From positions 1 through 14,783 of the forward strand of contig CAZSTA010000084.1 in NCBI GenBank assembly GCA_964609495.1: a stretch of DNA of 14,783 nt, given 5' to 3'. The translations under genes were made by a program, and so were the position numbers. The stretch comes from CAZSTA01 sp964609495 [NCBI: uncultured bacterium] (GTDB taxonomy: Bacteria; CAZSTA01). Under the pieces are notes generated by a model, which worked only from the letters and a program-made list of their open reading frames with translations, was not told the origin of the DNA and searched no databases. This document shows, in pieces, positions 1-5,708 of the stretch. The first letter of the stretch is position 1, and each line of letters begins with the position of its first letter.

Positions 1-71
1 TTAAAGAATACCTGCTTACCTATTTAGGCTAGCAATCCAGATTGCTCTTTGAAAAGAATACAATCAAGTTA

Positions 72-102
72 AGAGCCCCACCTCTTATAAATGTGGGGCT
101 CT
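72..102 (-). terminator. Probable transcription terminator after the PEGA gene
   Basis: A perfect 10-bp stem (AGAGCCCCAC pairing with GTGGGGCTCT) closes an 11-nt loop, 38 bases after the stop codon of the PEGA-repeat gene. On the minus strand it is followed by TAACTTGATTGTATTC, which is only moderately T-rich, so it is not a textbook intrinsic terminator. The stem also reads on the plus strand, where GTTATC follows. Its position at the end of a seven-gene unidirectional run supports a termination or 3'-end stabilising role. The remaining bases 1-71 show no gene. Confidence 0.6.
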
Positions 103-139
103 GTTATCAACTTGCCTTATTCACATCATCTCTGATCTA

Positions 140-2554
140 CTACCAGAGTTTAGTCATATAGACTTCGGTTATCCTTCGGGTCTCCCCTGCTCTCAAATCT
201 CCTATATCCTCTACCCAAACCTCATATCCGGGCTTGAGCAGTACGAGCTGATGCCTTATGCCAACCCTAACATCGGTTATTATTAGGGGAGTAGCCGATG
301 TTTCTCCTCGCTTCTCTCCATCTAGGAAGACCTCGGCACCTCTTGGCACTGAGGATATAGAGAGCGAGGCATATAGAGGAGTGAGGATCACATTGCGATA
401 GGTAGTGCGATCGGGCTCGATGTCAATAAAGCGAGTCCAGACATCATAATCAAGAGCCTCGACTCTTAAACGGCGACCATCCTTCGCTATTACACTCGTC
501 TCTGTTAGAGGAGTAACCCCTAAGAATTTATCATCAAGATAAACGCTAGCTCCTTGAGGAATGGAATCGACCTTCAAGAAGCCGTAACGGATGAGAGGGG
601 TCAGGATAGAAGTTACAGTAGTAGTTTGATCGGGGGATATCTCCACCATCTTTTCCCAGGCCTTATAATCCGTAAGCTCTATCCTAATAACGTGGGGGAC
701 ATTAGCCTCGACCCTAGTCCTGAAAATAGGAGTAAAACCTAAATAATCTCCGTCCAAATATACCTTAGCTCCTGAAGGATCGGACTCGATATTGAGATAT
801 CCATAGCGAATAACTGGAGTTAAGGTAGCGGTTAAAGTCATAGTCCGATCGGGAGATACCGTAAAGGTCTGCTCCCAAATCACATAGTCGGTTAGCTCAA
901 TTCTCGCTATATGGGGAATATTGGCTTCTACTTTAGTTCTAAAGAGAGGAGTTCTGCCTAGATATTCGCCATCCAAATAGATACTCGCAGAAGAGGGCTC
1001 TGATTCCACATCCAGATATCCATACCTGATCACGGGAACTAAGCTCGCGGATAAATTTAGACTCTCATCGGGAGATACTGTAAAGGTCTGATCCCAAATC
1101 ACATGGTCAGCGAGTTCAACTCTCACTGTATGGGGAACATTCGCCTCTACTTTAATCCTAAAGAGAGGAGTTTCGCCTATATATTCGCCGTCCAGATAGA
1201 CACTAGCTCCTGGGGGATCGGAAGTTATCCTTATATACCCATATCGAACTATTGGAACTAGCGTAGCGGTTAGGGTTAAAGTTCTATCTACTCCTACTGA
1301 GAAGGTCTGAGTCCAAGTCAGATAATTCGATAACTCGATCTTCAAAGTATGTTTGACGTTAGCCTCTATTTCGGTCTTGGGGATAGGAGTCGCTCCTAGA
1401 TACTCGCCATCTAGATAGACAGTGGCTCCGGCAGGATCAGAGTTCACCCTCACATATCCATATTGCATAAGAGACTCTAGCGAAGCAGTTATACCTAAAC
1501 CCCTATTGGGAGCGACCTGGACCGCCTTACTCCAGCCCTCATAGCCTGCTAACTCAACCCGCAAGTCATGAGGAACATCAGCCTCTATATCGGTCCTGGG
1601 CAAGGGAGTAATCCCTAGATATTCACCATCCAAATAGACACTAGCCCCTGAGGGATTGGAATCGACCTCGAGGAATCCATAGAGAACCGAGGGTGATAGG
1701 TAAGCGCTTACCCTGACCATCCTATCGGGAGATACGTTAACTGTATCTTGCCAGGTATCATATCCTGACTTCATAACCTCTACGGTGTAAGTCCCAGCTA
1801 GGACCGCATAATCCATAGAAGTTGTCCCTATATAGTGACCATCCACATATACCTCTGCTCCTGAAGGATCTGAATCGATCCTGATCACTCCAGCATAGGA
1901 AGGACGACGCCCTACATAGAAGACCGCGCTATCCTCAGCCCACTTACTTTGGGGAAGAGGCTTTACTACCACCTTCAAGGCAGTAACGAACTCTCCCGGA
2001 TCCTCGCTCACTGTCGCAAATCCGCTCTCCTCATATCCACTATAAGAGCTCAGATCCTGACCAGTTAGCCTTCTTCTATCGAGCGTTGCTATAGCCTTGA
2101 TGATCTCCGTGCCGGGAGGTCCCTCTACCTCGAATTCAAAACCATAATCGGGACCGGGGATCTTATAAACCCTTCCCGCTTGGATGTAGTTATTCGAGTT
2201 ATATCTATTGGGGAAGATAACATGCACATCGTTAGTGGTGGTGAAATCGAAGAGGGTTAAGTAACAATCTCGATCCGATTTGAAATAGACATATAACTTC
2301 TCCCCTGGTTGATATACCGCCCCATCTCCTTTATCTACCCATACATCTACATTGAAGGGCGCTGTCGGGTTGACTATTACCTTCGTCACCTCAATTTGCA
2401 AAGATTCCTCCTGCTTTTCCTCAACTACGACCTTCATAGCGCTCATCTCTTCCTCTTCATCATTATCGTCAGCCCATACGGAAGTTATACCAATACTCAT
2501 AACCAATAACATCGTCAGCAGAGAAATCACAACCTTAATCCCTTTACTATTCAT
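140..2554 (-). CDS. Secreted DUF4384 / eight-repeat PEGA-domain protein
   Basis: An 804-residue exported protein, probably envelope-associated. Residues 1-28 look like a Sec signal peptide (short basic start, hydrophobic core, cleavage near VWA-DD), followed by an acidic linker. Residues about 65-155 match the DUF4384 type (PGEKLYVYFKSDRDCYLTLF, then VIFPN). From residue 220 to the end there are eight PEGA-type repeats of 70-77 residues, each with the pattern S-x-P-x-G-A-x-V-Y-L-D-G-x-x-x-G-x-T-P and a closing beta segment. Repeats 2 to 7 are exactly 73 residues. PEGA domains are thought to be surface beta modules; no catalytic motif is visible. The ATG has a strong AAGGAGG ribosome site 9 bases upstream. 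It is last in the run after the bactofilin gene. A weak promoter-like pair (TTGGAA at 2625-2630, TATAGT at 2604-2609, 15-bp spacer) could give it separate expression. The partner and exact role are unknown. Confidence 0.9.
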   Translation of the reverse strand: MNSKGIKVVISLLTMLLVMSIGITSVWADDNDEEEEMSAMKVVVEEKQEESLQIEVTKVIVNPTAPFNVDVWVDKGDGAVYQPGEKLYVYFKSDRDCYLTLFDFTTTNDVHVIFPNRYNSNNYIQAGRVYKIPGPDYGFEFEVEGPPGTEIIKAIATLDRRRLTGQDLSSYSGYEESGFATVSEDPGEFVTALKVVVKPLPQSKWAEDSAVFYVGRRPSYAGVIRIDSDPSGAEVYVDGHYIGTTSMDYAVLAGTYTVEVMKSGYDTWQDTVNVSPDRMVRVSAYLSPSVLYGFLEVDSNPSGASVYLDGEYLGITPLPRTDIEADVPHDLRVELAGYEGWSKAVQVAPNRGLGITASLESLMQYGYVRVNSDPAGATVYLDGEYLGATPIPKTEIEANVKHTLKIELSNYLTWTQTFSVGVDRTLTLTATLVPIVRYGYIRITSDPPGASVYLDGEYIGETPLFRIKVEANVPHTVRVELADHVIWDQTFTVSPDESLNLSASLVPVIRYGYLDVESEPSSASIYLDGEYLGRTPLFRTKVEANIPHIARIELTDYVIWEQTFTVSPDRTMTLTATLTPVIRYGYLNIESDPSGAKVYLDGDYLGFTPIFRTRVEANVPHVIRIELTDYKAWEKMVEISPDQTTTVTSILTPLIRYGFLKVDSIPQGASVYLDDKFLGVTPLTETSVIAKDGRRLRVEALDYDVWTRFIDIEPDRTTYRNVILTPLYASLSISSVPRGAEVFLDGEKRGETSATPLIITDVRVGIRHQLVLLKPGYEVWVEDIGDLRAGETRRITEVYMTKLW
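143..1897 (-). repeat. Tandem coding repeats encoding the PEGA modules
   Basis: Eight in-frame units: 1688-1897, 1469-1687, 1250-1468, 1031-1249, 812-1030, 593-811, 374-592 and 143-373 in protein order. The middle six are exactly 219 bp. The units at 812-1030 and 1031-1249 are very similar at DNA level over long stretches (for example around 846-960 against 1065-1180), which suggests recent duplication. The outer units are more diverged. Confidence 0.85.
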
Positions 2555-2641
2555 TATATCTCTCCTCCTTAAAAGTTATTCTGAGGATTGATGATCTCCT
2601 TTAACTATAAATTAAGAAAATGTATTCCAAAAGTTTCAACT

Positions 2642-3088
2642 TTATTTCTTCACTTCAGGAGGCGGAGTTACTACTCCCTTACTGATAATATCTAGTCTAT
2701 GAGAATTCATAAAACATCTTCCCCAAAACATAGCCCCCGCAGATATATCCAAAGAATTGGTGGTGATATCCCCATATAACCTACCACTTTCAGTGAGTAT
2801 CACCTTCTCCTCCGCCATAGCATTTCCATGTAGCTCCCCTGATATTATAATCTGCTTGGCTCTTACATTTGCTGAGAGCTTCGCACTTTCTGCGATTATA
2901 ACTCCACCTCTGACCTCTATTTCCCCCTCAAATCGCCCCTCGATCTTAACAGTCTGATTGCTCTTCAGATCGCCTTTGAACTGGGTAGCCTTTCCTAATA
3001 TCGTAATTACCTCTACTGGAGGATGGACAACTGTGGGCTGAACAGCTGGTAACGTTGTTGTAGTATCCTTTCTTTTTCTCCCGAACAA
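2642..3088 (-). CDS. Bactofilin (polymer-forming cytoskeletal protein)
   Basis: A 148-residue bactofilin. Residues about 28-130 form the DUF583 right-handed beta-helix core, recognisable by periodic hydrophobic and glycine positions (FKGDLKSNQTVKIEGRFEGE, then VRAKQIIISGELHGN). Short disordered tails flank the core: a basic, Thr-rich N-terminus beginning MFGRKRK and a proline-ending C-terminus PPPEVKK. Bactofilins self-assemble into nucleotide-independent filaments at the inner face of the membrane and position cell-wall enzymes. The start is TTG at 3088, preceded by a GGGGGG ribosome site about 8 bases upstream and giving the family-typical MFGRK start. It lies 99 bp after the M23 peptidase gene, an arrangement known from other bacteria in which the peptidase and bactofilin work together. 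Confidence 0.93.
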   Translation of the reverse strand: MFGRKRKDTTTTLPAVQPTVVHPPVEVITILGKATQFKGDLKSNQTVKIEGRFEGEIEVRGGVIIAESAKLSANVRAKQIIISGELHGNAMAEEKVILTESGRLYGDITTNSLDISAGAMFWGRCFMNSHRLDIISKGVVTPPPEVKK

Positions 3089-3112
3089 TAGATTTCCCCC
3101 CTTTTATAAAAT

Positions 3113-3147
3113 GAGCAGGAAGGCGAATAGACCTTGCCACCCTGCTC
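3113..3147 (-). other. Hairpin between the M23 peptidase and bactofilin genes
   Basis: On the minus strand GAGCAGG pairs with CCTGCTC, and an inner AAGG pairs with CCTT around an 8-nt loop; a 5-nt bulge (GTGGC) interrupts the 5' arm. The 3' arm is followed by ATTTTATAAAA and then by the bactofilin ribosome site. It could be a weak terminator or attenuator, or an RNA processing or stability element that sets the bactofilin level apart from the peptidase. The U-tract is poor. Confidence 0.4.
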
Positions 3148-3187
3148 TCATAATACATATTTACCTAATCGCCCCAAGCAAAGCGAA

Positions 3188-4171
3188 TCACGGCAGATAA
3201 TTGAGAGGATCGGTAGGTCGATCCTTGATTCGAACCTCATAATGACAGTGAGGACCGGTACTTCGACCAGTACTACCTAGATAAGCTATTGCATCCCCTC
3301 TCCTTACCCATTGTCCTTTCTTCACTAAGTTCGCCGAATTATGGGCATACAGAGTAGAGAAACCGTATCCATGGTTGATTATAACTGTATTTCCGTATCC
3401 ACTTTTCCAGCCAGAAAATTGTACTACACCATCCGCGGTAGCTCTAATAGATGTTCCCGTAGGAGCTATAATATCCACTCCATTATGCATCTCCCACTTT
3501 CCGTCAATGGGGGATTTTCTCCGTCCGAAGAAGGAGCTTATCCAGCCCACAACTGGCCATATACTAGGAGTGGCAGCAGCTATAGCCCTCCTTTCTACCA
3601 GGACCTGTTTATCCTTATCCAACTTCTTAGTTATAGCGGATCCCTTCTCAAAACGATCAAAGTTTTCCCAGATCATCGCTACCCCTGAGATAGCAACTGC
3701 TCTGCTTTGATCAAGTCCTACTCCCGCCTCCTCAGTTAAGGATAGAGTCTCTGTTCCTCCTCCTTGTCCCCCCTCTTTAAACTCCAGTTCAGCCAGCCTC
3801 TCATCGCTGGGAGCAGCCAGACCTGCTAATTCCCTTATCTCCCTATCCAATCTATCCAATTCCTTAAGTCTCTGAAGCAACAGATCGCTTTGTTTACGAA
3901 GGGAAAATAACTCCCTCTCCTGGATACTAAGTTTATTACCAAGTTCAGCTGCTCGGACTTTATCCTCTCTCCTTCCTCTCTGTAATAGCATTTGCTCAGC
4001 TCTGATATTTCTATAGTGCATAACGAAGATAGTAGAAGCACTACCAGATAGAAATAGAAATATCACTAAACAGAAAATAACCCATATAGGAAGCCTAAAG
4101 CTTAATTTTGAGCCCTCGCCGTGGGGAACGATCATAATTGTGAACGCGGACGTTCTCTTCCTCCGGCGCAA
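3188..4171 (-). CDS. Membrane-anchored M23 (LytM) peptidoglycan endopeptidase
   Basis: A 327-residue peptidase predicted to cleave peptidoglycan cross-links or peptides outside the membrane. A basic cytoplasmic start (MRRRKR) and the FTIMIVPHGEG segment common in this family precede one membrane helix at residues about 28-51. Residues 56-120 look coiled-coil, followed by a low-complexity Gly/Glu linker (130-155). The C-terminal LytM domain (about 220-327) keeps all expected metal and catalytic positions: H229 and D233 (HNGVD), H277 (YAH) and the H308-x-H310 pair (GPHCHYE), so it should be active. The start is TTG at 4171 with an AGGTGG site about 9 bases upstream. An internal ATG at 4135 is possible but lacks a well-spaced site and loses the basic stretch. 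It lies between tRNA-Gln and the bactofilin gene, which is likely its localising partner. Confidence 0.92.
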   Translation of the reverse strand: MRRRKRTSAFTIMIVPHGEGSKLSFRLPIWVIFCLVIFLFLSGSASTIFVMHYRNIRAEQMLLQRGRREDKVRAAELGNKLSIQERELFSLRKQSDLLLQRLKELDRLDREIRELAGLAAPSDERLAELEFKEGGQGGGTETLSLTEEAGVGLDQSRAVAISGVAMIWENFDRFEKGSAITKKLDKDKQVLVERRAIAAATPSIWPVVGWISSFFGRRKSPIDGKWEMHNGVDIIAPTGTSIRATADGVVQFSGWKSGYGNTVIINHGYGFSTLYAHNSANLVKKGQWVRRGDAIAYLGSTGRSTGPHCHYEVRIKDRPTDPLNYLP

Positions 4172-4209
4172 ATCCTACCACCACCTTTCTTTACTCAATT
4201 AGGGAAAAT

Positions 4210-4285
4210 TGGCTGGGGCGGGAGGGCTCGAACCTCCAAATGACGGATCCAAAGTCCGTTGCGTTACCGATTTCGCCACGCCCCA
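4210..4285 (-). tRNA. tRNA-Gln (anticodon TTG), CCA encoded
   Basis: The minus strand folds into a complete cloverleaf. A 7-bp acceptor stem (TGGGGCG with CGCCCCA) is followed by discriminator G at 4213 and genomically encoded CCA at 4212-4210. The anticodon stem ACGGA/TCCGT carries the loop CTTTGGA, so the anticodon is TTG (glutamine). The T arm reads GGAGG-TTCGAAC-CCTCC. The 5' end is only 6 bases after the spoVG stop codon and the M23 start is 38 bases beyond, so the tRNA is probably processed from the protein-coding transcript. Confidence 0.95.
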
Positions 4286-4291
4286 CTAGTA

Positions 4292-4564
4292 TCATCCCAT
4301 GTCCCTAGCCTCTGCTTCTCTATAAGCAGCTAATACCGCGTCTTGGATAATCTGACGAGCCTCATTGACTATGGGGTGAGCAATATCCCAATATTCTCCA
4401 TTCCGAAGTTGCTTACTGGGCATAACTACAAAGAGCCCATTGCTTCCCTCAATCACCCTTAGATCATGAACAACAAAAGAATCATCTATAGTAATAGAGG
4501 CGAAAGCCCTCAGATTACTGTCTCTTTCCACCCTTCTTACCCTCACATCCGTGATCTCAATCAA
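4292..4564 (-). CDS. spoVG: Septation/regulatory protein SpoVG
   Basis: A 90-residue protein matching SpoVG over its full length: [11 protein letters not shown] at the start, the central [18 protein letters not shown] segment, and a helical end rich in Ala and Glu. In the family this is a small nucleic-acid-binding regulator that affects septation, capsule and cell-wall genes. It occurs in many non-sporulating bacteria. The start is TTG at 4564, three bases after the stop of the upstream NTP transferase gene, with GGAAGGTG about 8 bases upstream lying inside that gene's end; translational coupling is likely. tRNA-Gln follows at once. The match to the family core is strong, so the call is firm although the cellular role here is inferred. 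Confidence 0.96.
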   Translation of the reverse strand: MIEITDVRVRRVERDSNLRAFASITIDDSFVVHDLRVIEGSNGLFVVMPSKQLRNGEYWDIAHPIVNEARQIIQDAVLAAYREAEARDMG

Positions 4565-4567
4565 GGG

Positions 4568-5326
4568 TCAACACCTTCCTTTCAGAATCCTCCTGACATA
4601 TCTTAGATCGGTGGGCTTATCAACATCTACTCCTATCTCTGGATACGGCATATCGATAGCCGCCGCTTCACAGCCGAATATAGATGAGACTCGCCTCTCC
4701 ACGTCAGCAATAGTTAAGGTCTTAATTAGGAATTTAATTAAGCATCTCGATCCTACTAATCTAGCAAGTTGCCACATACTCTTACGGTACTTTATCGTTT
4801 TTTCAACTATATCAGTGAATTTATCGACCAAAGAGGTGTTGACAAGCATCATATTACCCCCGACGTATACCCCCTCTTTGATCCTAACGTAAGTCCTTTT
4901 TATCCCTGGATATTTCTCCTCGAAATATTCTTTTTTAATTATAGGATAGCATATCTCAGCTTTCTTTTTTATAGAGCACTCGATGAAATCATTTATTATC
5001 TGGGAAGTTATAAGTGGTATATCGGTAGTCGATATAACCGCCAGAGTATCTTCTGGTAAAGAACGAACACCTGCTCTTATATTGCCCATCAGGGAACCGC
5101 TGTCCTCCATAATTCGATCGACTTTAGAAGAGAAACGACTCAACTCCTCATAAGGTCCTACCAAGATTATATTATCTACGTGCCCGGAGTTGTCCATAGC
5201 ATCTAACACATATTCAACCATTGGCCTCCCATTGATATCCAAGAAAGCTTTGTTTGGTAACTGATACCCCTCTCCAAACTTTTCCGCAGGAGGCTCTCCT
5301 CCAGCAACCAAGATCACACTAGGCAT
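4568..5326 (-). CDS. MobA-like NTP transferase family protein
   Basis: A 252-residue GT-A-fold nucleotidyltransferase. The N-terminus SVILVAGGE is the start of the nucleotide-binding loop, followed by LPNKAFLDINGRPMVEYVLD, which resembles the PK-x-L-x-x-x-x-G-x-PM block of sugar-phosphate nucleotidyltransferases. TTDIPLI (about residues 100-107) and DVDKPTDLRYV near the C-terminus supply the likely metal-binding Asp residues. The usual GxGxRM that follows AGG is replaced by EPPAEKFGEG, so substrate and even activity are uncertain. It occupies the slot upstream of spoVG, whereas glmU follows spoVG in Bacillus. It lacks the GlmU acetyltransferase beta-helix and is far shorter than GlmU. The ATG at 5326 has AAGGGG about 10 bases upstream. 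It may activate a sugar or polyol phosphate for the envelope. Confidence 0.8.
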   Translation of the reverse strand: MPSVILVAGGEPPAEKFGEGYQLPNKAFLDINGRPMVEYVLDAMDNSGHVDNIILVGPYEELSRFSSKVDRIMEDSGSLMGNIRAGVRSLPEDTLAVISTTDIPLITSQIINDFIECSIKKKAEICYPIIKKEYFEEKYPGIKRTYVRIKEGVYVGGNMMLVNTSLVDKFTDIVEKTIKYRKSMWQLARLVGSRCLIKFLIKTLTIADVERRVSSIFGCEAAAIDMPYPEIGVDVDKPTDLRYVRRILKGRC

Positions 5327-5348
5327 TAAATATATTCCCCTTTTGGAA

Positions 5349-5588
5349 TTAAGAGAGAGTTATCTCTACTAAATTGGCTAGAACGTCGGAGTAAGTGAAG
5401 GATATGTGTCTTTCACTTTTGTCTAATCTTACTATAAATAAATGAGGATAGGTCTTCTCTAACACTCCCTCTCGCTCCTTACTCCTCTTGCGACCTTTAT
5501 TAGTCTTGAGAATAACTCTCTTACCGACATAGCCTTCTACCATCTGTTTAACAACGCCTAAGGAGACTCTCTCTTTGCTAAAGGCCAA
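5349..5588 (-). CDS. veg: Veg family protein
   Basis: A 79-residue protein that aligns with Bacillus subtilis Veg along its length: a helical start, VGKRVILKTNKGRKRSKERE in place of the Bacillus [20 protein letters not shown], then GVLEKTYPHLFIVRLD and ISFTYSDVLANLVEITL. Veg is a small SH3-like protein reported to influence biofilm regulation; its molecular role is not settled. The start is TTG at 5588 with GGTGG 7 bases upstream. It is the first gene after an exact-consensus promoter, echoing the very strong veg promoter of Bacillus, and is 22 bp from the NTP transferase gene. The length fits the family and nothing is missing. Confidence 0.93.
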   Translation of the reverse strand: MAFSKERVSLGVVKQMVEGYVGKRVILKTNKGRKRSKEREGVLEKTYPHLFIVRLDKSERHISFTYSDVLANLVEITLS

Positions 5589-5590
5589 TT

Positions 5591-5659
5591 TTATGCCACC
5601 AACCTTTTTGACAATATTTTATTATCAATAGAGGGATAAAGAATTATTAAGTTAAACAT
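5591..5659 (-). CDS. Possible 22-codon leader ORF upstream of veg
   Basis: Within the 5' untranslated region of veg, an ATG at 5659 opens a 22-codon frame (MFNLIILYPSIDNKILSKRL then VA) ending in TAA at 5593-5591, two bases before the veg TTG. It is not in the veg frame. The closest ribosome-site candidate is AGGA about 11 bases upstream, which is weak. Translation could affect veg initiation, but an open frame of this length can occur by chance. Confidence 0.2.
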   Translation of the reverse strand: MFNLIILYPSIDNKILSKRLVA

Positions 5660-5679
5660 TCCCGGTCTTCGTCCTTTCA

Positions 5680-5708
5680 ATTATACAACATTTTCCCTCA
5701 ATTGTCAA
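5680..5708 (-). promoter_or_regulatory. Exact-consensus sigma-70/sigma-A promoter of veg
   Basis: On the minus strand TTGACA (5708-5703) and TATAAT (5685-5680) are separated by exactly 17 bp, a perfect match to the housekeeping consensus. An A-rich tract (AAAAAATTCA) lies 10-20 bases further upstream, in the position of an UP element. Transcription should start near 5673, leaving an approximately 85-base leader before veg. The -35 box begins directly after the stop codon of the YfhO-family gene. Confidence 0.87.

Noticed and set aside
32-47. Small hairpin AGCAAT-CCAG-ATTGCT near the window start
   Set aside because: Only a 6-bp stem with no T-run or other context; can occur by chance.
143-1897. 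Regular repeats considered as a CRISPR-like array
   Set aside because: Units are 219 bp, contiguous, without spacers, and keep one reading frame encoding PEGA modules.
2946-3158. A 70-codon minus-strand open frame overlapping the bactofilin start
   Set aside because: It is out of frame with a clear bactofilin gene, has no family resemblance, and spans the hairpin region.
3341-3710. Two overlapping plus-strand open frames of over 110 codons
   Set aside because: They lie antisense to the conserved LytM domain and linker of the M23 gene and their translations look like shadow sequence.
4551-5059. Plus-strand open frames antisense to the NTP transferase
   Set aside because: No recognisable protein features; the minus-strand gene has clear motifs.
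4292-5588. veg and spoVG taken as evidence of endospore formation
   Set aside because: Both families occur in non-sporulating bacteria, and no dedicated sporulation gene is present here.
5609-5640. TTGACA on the plus strand inside the veg leader as a divergent promoter
   Set aside because: No acceptable -10 box at 16-18 bp and no plus-strand gene downstream.
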